64,000 bases of DNA from Marinobacter sp. JH2 (lineage in GTDB: Bacteria > Pseudomonadota > Gammaproteobacteria > Pseudomonadales > Oleiphilaceae). Positions 16,650 through 25,235 of this stretch are shown piece by piece. The stretch spans positions 3,286,001 through 3,350,000 of the forward strand of contig NZ_CP037934.1 of the NCBI RefSeq assembly GCF_004353225.1, given 5' to 3'. The notes beneath the pieces were generated by a model, which was given only the letters and a program-made list of their open reading frames with translations, searched no databases and was not told the DNA's origin. Made by a program: the position numbers and the translations under genes. How positions within the stretch are numbered: the first letter of the stretch is position 1; each line of letters opens with the position of its first letter.

Positions 16650-18815
16650 ATGGACGTTTCCCACATCATTGACCCCCTGAACGATGCCCAACGCGAGGCT
16701 GTTACAGCTCAAAATGACCACCTGTTGGTGCTGGCCGGTGCAGGCAGTGGCAAAACTCGGGTGCTGGTTCACCGAATGGCGTGGTTGATGACTGTAGACC
16801 GGGTGCCACCTACAGGCATTCTGGCGGTGACCTTCACCAACAAAGCCGCTAAGGAAATGCGTTCGCGCATCGAGCAAATGATGAACATTCCCGCTCGTGG
16901 CCTGTGGTTCGGCACCTTCCACGGTATTGCTCACCGCCTGTTGCGTTCCCATTGGAAAGACGCCGGTCTGCCGGAAAATTTCCAGGTGCTGGACAGTGAC
17001 GATCAGCTGCGCCTGATCAAACGGGTGATGCGGGAGTTCCAGATTGATGAAAGCCAGTGGCCACCCAAACAGGCCCAGTGGTTCATCAACAGCCAGAAAG
17101 ACGAAGGTTTGCGGGCTGACCACATTCAGGAAAACCCGGGCGATCACTTCACCAATACCATGCTGAAAATCTACCGCCAGTACGAAAAACTGTGCCATCA
17201 GGGCGGTTTGGTCGATTTTGGCGAATTGCTGTTGCGCTCCCACGAGCTTTGGTTGCACCGGCCTGAGCTGCTGGCCCATTACCAGGAACGCTTCCAGCAC
17301 ATTTTGGTGGACGAGTTCCAGGACACCAACACCATCCAATACGCCTGGCTGCAGGTGCTGGCCAGCAACCGGGTACCACTGACCGTGGTGGGTGATGATG
17401 ACCAGTCGATCTATGGCTGGCGCGGCGCTAAGATCGAGAACATTCAGCAGTACCAGCGAGACTTTCCTAACGCTCGGATGGTGCGGTTGGAGCAAAATTA
17501 CCGTTCGACACAGATGATTCTGAAGGCCGCAAACGCGGTGATTGCAAATAACCAGGGCCGGCTGGGCAAAGAGCTTTGGACCGATGGCCCTGATGGCGAT
17601 CCCATTAGTTTGTATGCGGCGTTTAACGAACAGGACGAAGCTAACTACATCGCTGACTCCATCACCGACTGGGTGAATCAGGGTAATTTGCGTAGCGAAG
17701 CGGCCATACTCTACCGCTCTAACGCCCAGTCACGGGTGTTGGAAGAATCTCTGATGCGCCAGGGTATTCCGTATCGGGTGTATGGCGGTTTGCGTTTCTA
17801 CGACCGTCAGGAAATTCGTAACGCACTGGCGTACCTGCGTTTGGTTCAGTATCACCGGGACGATGCGGCGTTTGAACGAGTGGTGAATATTCCCACCCGC
17901 GGCATTGGTGCGAAGAGCCTCTCAGAGATTCGGTCCTACGCGACGGAGCAGGGCATTTCTTTGTGGGAATCCTCCGAGCGTATGCTGGCGGCAGGTCAGG
18001 TAAAAGGCCGCGCCAAAACCGGCTTGCAGTCATTCTTGGACATCATTAACGGCTTGTCTGAAATGTTAGGCGAGGCTTCGTTGCAGGGCTTGATGAAACA
18101 AGCCATTGAAAACAGTGGATTGAAGGACTACCACGCCAGTGAGAAAGGTGAAAAAGGCCAGGCGCGGGTGGAAAACCTGGAGGAATTGGTCAACGCCTTG
18201 TCTGATTTTGAAGTGGAAGACGGGGTAGATCCGCTTGCGGAGTTCCTTGCTCAAGCCGCGTTGGATGCCGGAGAGTCCCAAGCTGAGGATCATGAAGACA
18301 GCGTGCAGTTGATGACCTTGCACTCGGCCAAGGGCCTGGAGTTCCCCATGGTGTTTCTGGCGGGTGTTGAGGAAGGTTTGTTCCCCCATAGCATGTCTCT
18401 TGAAGAGCCGGGGCGGATGGAGGAAGAGCGCCGGTTGGCTTATGTCGGCATCACTCGGGCGATGAAGAAGCTGGTGCTTACTTACGCGGAATCCCGCCGT
18501 TTATACGGTCAGGAAAAGTTCCACGCGCTGTCTCGTTTTGTTCGTGAGGTTCCAGCGGATTGCCTGCAGGAAGTTCGGCTACGCAATACGGTGACTCGCC
18601 CGGCGATGGTAGGGCGGCCTAATGAAAGTATGTTTGCGCAGGATTCAGCCAAGCAATCGGGTTTTAGTCTTGGGCAGCGGGTGCGTCATCCGAAGTTCGG
18701 CGAGGGTATTGTGATGAATTCCGAGGGCACGGGGCATCATACGCGAGTTCAGGTGAACTTTGATGAAGGGGCCAAGTGGCTTGTTCTTGCGTATGCGCCT
18801 TTGGAGGCCTGCTAG
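16650..18815 (+). CDS. uvrD: DNA helicase II
   Basis: 3'-5' superfamily I helicase of nucleotide excision and mismatch repair, 721 residues (E. coli 720). It carries Walker A LAGAGSGKTR (about 28-37), TFTNKAAKEMRSRI (motif Ia) and ILVDEFQDTN (motif II). VVGDDDQSIYGWRGA (III), QNYRST (IV), TLHSAKGLEFPMVFLAG (V) and RRLAYVGITRAMKKL (VI) complete the set. The C-terminus ends with the tudor-like RNA polymerase-binding module (GQRVRHPKFGEGIV). The LexA box upstream indicates SOS induction. Confidence 0.96.
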   Translation: MDVSHIIDPLNDAQREAVTAQNDHLLVLAGAGSGKTRVLVHRMAWLMTVDRVPPTGILAVTFTNKAAKEMRSRIEQMMNIPARGLWFGTFHGIAHRLLRSHWKDAGLPENFQVLDSDDQLRLIKRVMREFQIDESQWPPKQAQWFINSQKDEGLRADHIQENPGDHFTNTMLKIYRQYEKLCHQGGLVDFGELLLRSHELWLHRPELLAHYQERFQHILVDEFQDTNTIQYAWLQVLASNRVPLTVVGDDDQSIYGWRGAKIENIQQYQRDFPNARMVRLEQNYRSTQMILKAANAVIANNQGRLGKELWTDGPDGDPISLYAAFNEQDEANYIADSITDWVNQGNLRSEAAILYRSNAQSRVLEESLMRQGIPYRVYGGLRFYDRQEIRNALAYLRLVQYHRDDAAFERVVNIPTRGIGAKSLSEIRSYATEQGISLWESSERMLAAGQVKGRAKTGLQSFLDIINGLSEMLGEASLQGLMKQAIENSGLKDYHASEKGEKGQARVENLEELVNALSDFEVEDGVDPLAEFLAQAALDAGESQAEDHEDSVQLMTLHSAKGLEFPMVFLAGVEEGLFPHSMSLEEPGRMEEERRLAYVGITRAMKKLVLTYAESRRLYGQEKFHALSRFVREVPADCLQEVRLRNTVTRPAMVGRPNESMFAQDSAKQSGFSLGQRVRHPKFGEGIVMNSEGTGHHTRVQVNFDEGAKWLVLAYAPLEAC

Positions 18816-18864
18816 CGTGTATTGAGTATGGTTTGTTCTTGTCAGGCGTGGACCAATCCTTTAA

Positions 18865-18898
18865 TGTGCACAAACGCATAAATGTGCATATGTGCATA
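18865..18898. promoter_or_regulatory. TGTGCA/GCATA direct-repeat operator candidate
   Basis: TGTGCA occurs at 18865, 18883 and 18891, and GCATA at 18876, 18886 and 18894, within 35 bases just upstream of the permease gene. The partly palindromic core TGCATATGTGCA resembles sites of ArsR/SmtB-type repressors. The ArsR-type gene one position downstream is the obvious candidate regulator (inference). Confidence 0.5.
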
Positions 18899-18931
18899 GA
18901 TCGAGTATTTTACGTCATTGAAGGAACGGTT

Positions 18932-19993
18932 ATGGACAAGAATAGCTGGGCAGTCGCCCTGGACGAGTTGCTGCATGTGGGCGGTGCTCTGGTACTTATA
19001 ATTGCGGTGGTTGCGGTTCTGACAGGCATCATCCGGGAATATATTCCTCAAGATAAGCTGCAGAAAAAACTGGCCAAAAATGAAAAACGAGGCCCGTTGG
19101 TGGGCGCGTTACTCGGCACGCTGACACCGTTTTGTAGTGCGTCCATGGTACCAGTGGTGATGGGGATGGTCGAAATGCGAGCGTCCATGGGCATGGTGTT
19201 TGGCTTTCTGATTTCCGCCCCTCTGTGCAATTTTGTTGTTGTCGGTCTGATCGTTGCGGTGTTGGGTTGGCAGGTAGCGCTTGTGTACCTGGCTCTGACG
19301 CTCAGCGGTGCCATGCTGGCGGGGTTCGTCATCAGCCGCACACCGTTAAAAAATGCTTTCCGCCGTATTGAGGCTGTGCCAGCAAGCGGATGTGGCGGTG
19401 CGCCGGAGCCTGCGTGCTCTGCTTCGGCTCCCGTCTCGACTCCAGCCGCCACAGCGTGCACCGCAACCGCCATGCCCAGCTGTAACGCTGAGGCCATGGC
19501 GATAGAATCACCGGCAGGGCAGCTGCAAGAATGTATAGCCACCGCCTGTGCCCCCTCCAGCAGTACCGCCTCCGTGGCGCACAAAGACCGACTGAAACTG
19601 GCCATGCGCTTCGCCTGGGCACTGTTCAAGCGTATTATTCCGTATGTCTTGATTGGTGCCGTGATCAGTGCGTTATCTGCAGCTTTTCTCCCCGCGGAAA
19701 TCGTCGAGCAATACATCGGAGAGGATAGCTGGTACGCCATTCCCGTGGCCGCAAGCATTGGTGTGCCCCTGTATCTGCGAATTGAGATGGCGCTTCCCTT
19801 GCTTCAGGTACTCATTGCCAAAGGTATGGGGCTGGGGGCTGCCATGGCGTTGTTGATCGGCGGAACCGGTGCCAGCTTGCCTGAGATTGCCATAATCTCT
19901 TCCGTACTCAAGCCGAAAGCGGTTGTGGCTTTCGTGATCACCGTCATCACGCTCGCTATCGTCGGTGGGGTTGTATTCAGTGTTATCTTTTAA
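18932..19993 (+). CDS. ArsP/DUF318-type permease with Cys-rich loop (SO_0444-like Cu/Zn efflux candidate)
   Basis: Inner-membrane permease of 353 residues in the PF03773 family. Two four-helix halves flank a cytoplasm-sized loop (about 150-220) with six cysteines at 154, 162, 176, 184, 201 and 206. The family signature TPFCSASMVPVVMGM holds Cys68, and SAPLCNFVVVGL holds Cys99. The duplicated half has GGTGASLPEI. PF03773 members export methylarsenite (ArsP) or, in the SO_0444 group, copper and zinc. The Cys-rich loop and the adjacent ArsR favour a metal-efflux role; the substrate is not settled. The frame is open to 18776, but AAGGAA before the ATG at 18932 sets the start. Confidence 0.75.
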   Translation: MDKNSWAVALDELLHVGGALVLIIAVVAVLTGIIREYIPQDKLQKKLAKNEKRGPLVGALLGTLTPFCSASMVPVVMGMVEMRASMGMVFGFLISAPLCNFVVVGLIVAVLGWQVALVYLALTLSGAMLAGFVISRTPLKNAFRRIEAVPASGCGGAPEPACSASAPVSTPAATACTATAMPSCNAEAMAIESPAGQLQECIATACAPSSSTASVAHKDRLKLAMRFAWALFKRIIPYVLIGAVISALSAAFLPAEIVEQYIGEDSWYAIPVAASIGVPLYLRIEMALPLLQVLIAKGMGLGAAMALLIGGTGASLPEIAIISSVLKPKAVVAFVITVITLAIVGGVVFSVIF

Positions 19994-20154
19994 AAGATCT
20001 GGGAGCTGATGCCGATTGGATGAGTGGCCGTTTTCCAGCGTGTTCGCCGCGGGCGCGCTGGATTCAGCCGACGACATACGCTGTTTCAGAGTTCACGATT
20101 GCTGCCCCGGTAGTAATCACTTAAGATCCAAGCCAACGGAGGTTTGGAAATAGC

Positions 20155-20577
20155 ATGATAGATGCCTGTTATACCGATGCGTTAAAGGCCGTTGCGGACA
20201 CGAATCGCTTGCGGCTTTTCTGGCTGTTGGTGCATGTCGACGAGCGAATTTGTGTTGCCGAAGCGATGGATGTACTGGGAGAAACCCATTACAACGTTTC
20301 GCGCAATCTGAAAATTCTGCAAAAAGCGGGTCTGGTGACTGCGCATAAAGAAGGAAAATGGGTTTTCTATACGCTTAACCGTGAAGGGTCTCCTTTCCAG
20401 ATAAAGTTACTGGCGGCGGTGAAAAGTATTCCCGAGCAAGAATTGGAGACCGAGATCCGAAAATGCCACCTGCGCCTGGCGTTGCGTGAAAGCGGTCAAT
20501 GTGTGGTCGGGCCCGACAGCACGGAGTGGGCCGATATTATTAAGCGCCAAGGCCTCAGCGAAAATGGCCAGGCTTGA
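20155..20577 (+). CDS. ArsR-family transcriptional regulator
   Basis: Winged-helix repressor of 140 residues. The recognition region reads ETHYNVSRNLKILQKAGLVTAHKEGKWVFYTLN (about 43-75). ICVAEAMD replaces the usual ELCVCDL metal motif, so only one of the two classic cysteines is there; further cysteines at 5, about 103 and about 116 could bind the inducer. GGAGG lies 11 bases before the ATG. The likely target is the permease promoter upstream, with its TGTGCA repeats. Inducer unknown (Zn, Cu or As(III) are all possible). Confidence 0.85.
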   Translation: MIDACYTDALKAVADTNRLRLFWLLVHVDERICVAEAMDVLGETHYNVSRNLKILQKAGLVTAHKEGKWVFYTLNREGSPFQIKLLAAVKSIPEQELETEIRKCHLRLALRESGQCVVGPDSTEWADIIKRQGLSENGQA

Positions 20578-20600
20578 CCCTGAAGAGGGTTTGCCTGGCC
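20566..20600. terminator. Hairpin between arsR-type gene and uppP
   Basis: GGCCAGGC (20566-20573) pairs with GCCTGGCC (20593-20600), with an inner ACCCT-GAAG-AGGGT stem. It overlaps the regulator's stop codon and sits at a convergent junction. The A/T tail is weak (ATTTT on the minus strand). Confidence 0.6.
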
Positions 20601-20607
20601 TCAAGAC

Positions 20608-21405
20608 CTACATCAGAACCGCGTAAATAACCCCTGCCAATGCAATGCGATAGATCACATAAGGCCACATGCCGACCTTGTTGAGCCATTTCAGGAAGAA
20701 ATGGATCGCGGTAATGGCCATCAGGAAGGATGTGACCCCGCCAATTAGAAAACCACTCCAATCGACGATCACGTCTGAAGTTGCCACTTCCAGTAATTTC
20801 ACGGCAGATGCCAGCACGATGATGGGAATAGCCAGCAAAAAAGAGAAGCGAGAGGCTGTTTCACGGCTCATGCCCAGAAACAGGCCCGCTGTGATGGTGA
20901 CGCCGGAGCGGGAGGTGCCGGGCACCAGGGCCATGGCTTGGGCGATGCCCACCAGAACGGCGTCTTTCCAGTTCAGGGAATCCAGCGTGCGCTGGCGTTT
21001 TGGTAGCCAATCGGCGATGCCCAGCAGCAGGCCGAAGATCAGGGTGGTGACAAAGATGACTTCAACAGCCCGAAGTTCGTTGTCGATCATGTCCAACAAA
21101 GCCAGCCCGGCGAGTCCGGCGGGGATGGTACCGATAACGAGGTACCAGGCCAGCGCGCCCTGCCCAACGATCTTGCGCTGGGCAACGGAGATCAGGCCGT
21201 CTCTGGCAATACCGAAGACATCGCGACGGAAATACAGCACGACGGCCAGCAGAGTGCCGATGTGAACCGAGAGGTCGAAGCCAACGCCCTGGTCGTTCCA
21301 GTCAAAGAATGCCGGGGTGAGGATCAAATGGGCGGAGCTGGAAATAGGCAGAAATTCAGTCAGTCCCTGGAGAAGGCCAAGGAAAAGGGCCTGAAAAAAA
21401 TCCAT
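20608..21405 (-). CDS. uppP: Undecaprenyl-diphosphate phosphatase
   Basis: Integral membrane BacA/UppP-type enzyme of 265 residues that recycles undecaprenyl diphosphate to the monophosphate carrier for peptidoglycan synthesis. The two signature motifs are present: GLTEFLPISSSAHLIL (residues about 14-29, with catalytic Glu) and VPGTSRSGVTITAGL (Ser and Arg). About eight transmembrane helices. It lies between two metal/arsenic gene groups with no obvious functional link. Confidence 0.95.
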   Translation of the reverse strand: MDFFQALFLGLLQGLTEFLPISSSAHLILTPAFFDWNDQGVGFDLSVHIGTLLAVVLYFRRDVFGIARDGLISVAQRKIVGQGALAWYLVIGTIPAGLAGLALLDMIDNELRAVEVIFVTTLIFGLLLGIADWLPKRQRTLDSLNWKDAVLVGIAQAMALVPGTSRSGVTITAGLFLGMSRETASRFSFLLAIPIIVLASAVKLLEVATSDVIVDWSGFLIGGVTSFLMAITAIHFFLKWLNKVGMWPYVIYRIALAGVIYAVLM

Positions 21406-21534
21406 GGTATCGGTTCCGTTCGGTTCAGCGATGGCTGTTCATGGTTCAAATAGACAGGCGGGATATTAGCAGGGTGTTGGGGTGGTTAACAGATCGCCCG
21501 GCTCTGCCCGTTGTGAGAGCCGGGTCCGTTCGGT

Positions 21535-22605
21535 TCAGGTAGGGAACTGGTCGCGTGTTTTGTTGGCGATTTTTACCAGTGCCAGCATCAATGGAACTTC
21601 CACCAATACGCCCACCACTGTTGCCAGTGCCGCACCGGATTGCAGGCCGAACAGCGCAATGGCAGCCGCCACGGCCAGTTCGAAGAAGTTGCTGGCACCG
21701 ATCATTGCACCAGGCGCGGCAATGCAGTGGCGTACTTTCCATAGCCGGGCCCAGCCATAGGCCAGCAGGAAGATAAACACCGTCTGGATGATTAACGGCA
21801 CGGCAATCAGCGCAATGTGAATCGGGTTTTCCAAGATCACTTCGCCCTGAAAGGCGAACAAGAGGACCAGTGTGATTATCAGCGCGGCCGGCGTGACCGG
21901 GCCAAGGCGTTTCAGGAATACATCGTCGTACCATTGCTGGCCGTGGCGGGCGATGAGAACACGGCGAGTTAGGTACCCGGCGGTGAGGGGGATAACGATG
22001 TACAGCACGACGGACAAAATCACGGTATTCCAGGGCACCTGAATGTCGGAGACCCCAAGCAGGAAAACCACGATGGGAGCGAAGGCGAACAGCATGATGA
22101 TGTCGTTCAGAGACACTTGTACCAGGGTGTAGGCGGCGTCACCTTTGGTCAGATAACTCCAGACAAATACCATGGCGGTGCAGGGGGCCGCACCCAATAA
22201 AATGGCACCGGCGAGGTATTCGCTGGCCAGATCAGGCGCAATAAAAGGCTTGAAAGCCACCATCAGGAAAAACCAGGCGATGGCGAACATGGTGAAGGGC
22301 TTGATCAGCCAGTTGACGACTGTGGTAATGGCCAAACCCTTCGGTTCTTTTCTGACGCCGACGACGGCGCTGAAATCGATTTGAGCCATCATCGGGAAAA
22401 TCATCGCCCAGATCAGAATGGCAATGGGGATGGAAACCTGAGCGTACTCGAAGCGGGACAGGGCTTCCGGCACAGACGGGGCCAATTGTCCCAAAGCAAC
22501 GCCGGTGATGATGGCCAAGGCGACCCAAACCGACAGATAGCGGCCAAATAGATCCATACCCTCTGCGCCAGACTCATTCGCGCTGGCTTCGGTGCTGTTG
22601 CTCAT
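21535..22605 (-). CDS. acr3: Arsenite efflux transporter, ACR3 family
   Basis: Ten-helix BART-superfamily permease of 356 residues that exports arsenite. The conserved Cys is in LLGAAPCTAMVFVWSYL (residue 142), the position known to be essential in ACR3 proteins. EVPLMLALVKIANKTR is the typical C-terminus. It starts 9 bases after arsH and is its operon partner, transcribed away from arsC-arsR. Confidence 0.93.
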   Translation of the reverse strand: MSNSTEASANESGAEGMDLFGRYLSVWVALAIITGVALGQLAPSVPEALSRFEYAQVSIPIAILIWAMIFPMMAQIDFSAVVGVRKEPKGLAITTVVNWLIKPFTMFAIAWFFLMVAFKPFIAPDLASEYLAGAILLGAAPCTAMVFVWSYLTKGDAAYTLVQVSLNDIIMLFAFAPIVVFLLGVSDIQVPWNTVILSVVLYIVIPLTAGYLTRRVLIARHGQQWYDDVFLKRLGPVTPAALIITLVLLFAFQGEVILENPIHIALIAVPLIIQTVFIFLLAYGWARLWKVRHCIAAPGAMIGASNFFELAVAAAIALFGLQSGAALATVVGVLVEVPLMLALVKIANKTRDQFPT

Positions 22606-22614
22606 GCTGGTTCC

Positions 22615-23331
22615 TCAGATAGCGCGTTGGTTCACACGTTTGGACAGCTCTTCTGCACTTTCCTTACGTTCGGAGTAGCGGTCGGTGAGATAGTCACTGC
22701 GGTCGCGCACCAGCAGTGTGAATTTCACCAGCTCCTCCATCACATCCACCACCCGGTCGTAGTAGGGTGAAGGCTTCATGCGGTCGTTGTCATCAAATTC
22801 CATAAAGGCTTTGGCCACCGAGGACTGGTTCGGGATGGTTACCATGCGCATCCATCGGCCCAGTACCCGCAACTGATTGACCACGTTGAAGGATTGGGAG
22901 CCGCCACAGACCTGCATCACGGCAAGCGTTTTACCTTGAGTGGGGCGAACTGCGCCCATGGACAGCGGGATCCAGTCGATTTGCGTTTTCATGATGCCCG
23001 TCATGGCGCCGTGGCGTTCCGGTGAGCACCACACCATGCCTTCCGACCATTCGGCCAGCTCCCTCAATTCCTGCACTTTCGGATGTGAAGCATCTTCAGC
23101 ATCAGCCAGTGGCAGGCCGTGAGGATTGAATATACGGGTTTCAGCGCCCATCGCCTCCAATAGACGAGTCGCCTCTTCGACGACCAAGCGGCTGAATGAG
23201 CGCTCTCTCAAGGAGCCATAAAGTAGCAGTATGCGTGGCCTGTGCTCTGAGTGGCCTATGCCCGACAGAGCGTCGAGATCGATGGGGTCTAATAAACTGC
23301 TATCGACATTGGGAATGTCTTTGAGGGACAT
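22615..23331 (-). CDS. arsH: NADPH-dependent FMN reductase / organoarsenical oxidase ArsH
   Basis: Flavodoxin-like NADPH:FMN oxidoreductase of 238 residues that oxidises trivalent methylated and aromatic arsenicals. The FMN phosphate loop reads [13 protein letters not shown], and [24 protein letters not shown] is the ArsH signature. First gene of the arsH-acr3 operon, divergent from the arsC-arsR fusion gene across about 90 bases that should hold the ArsR operator. Confidence 0.94.
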   Translation of the reverse strand: MSLKDIPNVDSSLLDPIDLDALSGIGHSEHRPRILLLYGSLRERSFSRLVVEEATRLLEAMGAETRIFNPHGLPLADAEDASHPKVQELRELAEWSEGMVWCSPERHGAMTGIMKTQIDWIPLSMGAVRPTQGKTLAVMQVCGGSQSFNVVNQLRVLGRWMRMVTIPNQSSVAKAFMEFDDNDRMKPSPYYDRVVDVMEELVKFTLLVRDRSDYLTDRYSERKESAEELSKRVNQRAI

Positions 23332-23407
23332 GTTGATTACCTGATGGTTGTCTTTACTTTGTCATGATTGCTGGCTATTATCGCAAAAAACGAATGTATG
23401 GCAAGTC

Positions 23408-23430
23408 GAATATATGGAAAATCATATGAT
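23408..23430. promoter_or_regulatory. Candidate ArsR operator in the divergent ars promoter
   Basis: The AT-rich imperfect inverted repeat ATATG-GAAAAT-CATAT (23412-23427) lies at the start of the arsC-arsR gene. The consensus match is weak; it is proposed because this is the divergent control region. Confidence 0.25.
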
Positions 23431-24190
23431 AAGAAGAGTTCTGTTTGTCTGCACCCAGAACAGCGCCCGCTCATTGATGGCGGAAGCCCTGTTGAGGGAT
23501 GTAGCCGGTGACCGGTTTGAAGTTGCCAGTGCGGGAACAGAGCCGGCTAGTCCTCACCCATTGGCTTTGCAGGTTCTGCAGGAGGCAGGGGTGCCATCCG
23601 ATGGTTTGCACAGCAAGTCTATGGATGAGTTTCAGGGGCAGTATTGGGACTATGTGATTTCCTTGTGCGAAAAGGCTGCCTCGGAATGCTCCGCGGTGTC
23701 GGCTGGCGCGCAGCAAATAGCTTGGGATTTCCCCGACCCGGCAGAAGAGAATCGTCATTCGGTCTTTGCGGTGACACTCAAAGAGATTAAGGAACGCATT
23801 AACCTGTTCACGCTGGTGCACCAAAAAGAAACTAACCTGAGAGTAGCCAGCTATGACCCGGTCACCGTGTTCAAGGCGATGGCGGATAATTTACGACTTT
23901 CGGTCCTGCTTATGGTTCGGGATCAGCAAAGACTGTGTGTTTGTGAATTAACCGAGGCCTTTCAGGTCTCCCAGCCTAAAGTCAGTCGCCATCTTGCTTT
24001 GTTACGTGATGCCGGATTACTGGCAACTGAGCGTCGGGGCCAGTGGATTTATTATTTCTTTAATCAACAGCTGCCGGATTGGGTATCGAGAATTCTGGAT
24101 GAGACCGCACTGAGCAACAGCGGGTTAATCGAACAGCCTCTGGCACGATTGAAAGCGATGGCGGACCGGCCAACGGTTCAGTGCCCTTAA
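23426..24190 (+). CDS. Fusion of thioredoxin-type arsenate reductase (ArsC) and ArsR repressor
   Basis: Bifunctional protein of 254 residues from the ATG at 23426. The N-terminal low-molecular-weight phosphatase domain has the P-loop CTQNSARS (Cys9, Arg15) and resolving cysteines Cys81 and Cys88. This spacing equals the Cys10/82/89 relay of S. aureus ArsC, so reduction of arsenate with thioredoxin is likely. The C-terminal ArsR domain (about 145-240) carries the As(III)-binding CVCEL (Cys171, Cys173) and a wHTH SQPKVSRHLALLRDAGLL. Alternative starts are 23414 and 23348. It heads the gene group gapdh-arsJ and should repress both divergent transcripts until arsenite appears. Confidence 0.9.
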   Translation: MIRRVLFVCTQNSARSLMAEALLRDVAGDRFEVASAGTEPASPHPLALQVLQEAGVPSDGLHSKSMDEFQGQYWDYVISLCEKAASECSAVSAGAQQIAWDFPDPAEENRHSVFAVTLKEIKERINLFTLVHQKETNLRVASYDPVTVFKAMADNLRLSVLLMVRDQQRLCVCELTEAFQVSQPKVSRHLALLRDAGLLATERRGQWIYYFFNQQLPDWVSRILDETALSNSGLIEQPLARLKAMADRPTVQCP

Positions 24191-24229
24191 AAAACGACGA
24201 TGGAATACGATTTCGGAGAGGTGAGCGTC

Positions 24230-25234
24230 ATGAGCAAAATTAAGGTGGGTATAAACGGGTTCGGCCGCATTGGCCGGTTGGCATTGCGAGCTGCCTGGGA
24301 GTGGCCAGAGCTGGAGTTTGTGGCGATTAACGATCCCGGCGCGGATGCCGGTTCTCTGGCGCATCTGTTGAATTTCGACAGCGTACACGGCACGTGGGGT
24401 CATGAAGCCTCTGCGGATGGCGACGATCTGGTTATCGAGGGTCAGCGAATTCGCACCACTCGCAACAAGGCGATTGGCGATACCGATTGGTCGGAGTGCG
24501 ATCTGGTGATAGAAGCCAGTGGCGCGAATAAAACCGGGTCGGTGCTGCAAGCCTATCTGGATCAGGGCGTTAAGCGAGTGGTCGTCACAGCGCCGGTCAA
24601 AGAAGCGGGTGCCAAAAATATTGTGATGGGCGTAAACGAACACGTGTTCGATCCGGCCAATGACCGAATCGTTACCGCTGCGTCCTGCACCACCAACTGT
24701 CTGGCGCCGGTGGTTAAGGTGATTCACGAGAAACTGGGCATCAAGCACGGTTCGCTGACCACCATTCACAGTCTGACCAACACTCAGACGATTATTGATG
24801 CGCCCCACAAAGATCTGCGCCGGGCCCGTGCCTGTGGCAGTTCGCTGATTCCCACCAGCACCGGTTCCGCGACGGCAATCATCGAGATATTTCCGGAACT
24901 GAAGAACAAGCTGGATGGCCATGCCGTGCGTATTCCGCTGATCAACGCGTCATTGACCGACTGTGTATTCGAGGTGGAAACACCCACAGACAGAGACACC
25001 GTTAACCAACTCTTGAAGGATGCTGCCGAGGGCGAGCTGAAAGACATTCTGGGCTATGAAGAGCGTCCGCTGGTTTCGATTGATTACAAAACCGATCCGC
25101 GTTCTTCCATCGTCGATGCCTTATCCACTCTGGTGGTCAACGGCACCCATGTGAAAATTTACGCCTGGTACGACAACGAGTGGGGCTATGCCAATCGCAC
25201 CGTAGAGCTGGCGCGCAAGGTGGGCCTGGCCTGA
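24230..25234 (+). CDS. gapdh: Arsenic-associated glyceraldehyde-3-phosphate dehydrogenase
   Basis: NAD-dependent GAPDH of 334 residues. It has the nucleotide-binding [15 protein letters not shown] and the catalytic [13 protein letters not shown] (Cys about 151) with the His general base in [19 protein letters not shown] and the C-terminal [15 protein letters not shown] are typical of the family. Its place directly before arsJ identifies it as the enzyme that uses arsenate in place of phosphate to form 1-arseno-3-phosphoglycerate, not the glycolytic copy. GGAGAGGTGA precedes the ATG at 24230. The arsJ start follows its stop by one base. Confidence 0.93.
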   Translation: MSKIKVGINGFGRIGRLALRAAWEWPELEFVAINDPGADAGSLAHLLNFDSVHGTWGHEASADGDDLVIEGQRIRTTRNKAIGDTDWSECDLVIEASGANKTGSVLQAYLDQGVKRVVVTAPVKEAGAKNIVMGVNEHVFDPANDRIVTAASCTTNCLAPVVKVIHEKLGIKHGSLTTIHSLTNTQTIIDAPHKDLRRARACGSSLIPTSTGSATAIIEIFPELKNKLDGHAVRIPLINASLTDCVFEVETPTDRDTVNQLLKDAAEGELKDILGYEERPLVSIDYKTDPRSSIVDALSTLVVNGTHVKIYAWYDNEWGYANRTVELARKVGLA

Positions 25235-25235
25235 T

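Noticed and set aside
16641..17495. 284-codon minus-strand frame over uvrD
   Set aside because: Antisense to the conserved helicase core; no family resemblance or ribosome binding site.
24125..24922. 265-codon minus-strand frame over gapdh
   Set aside because: Shadow of a conserved GAPDH gene; low-complexity translated product.
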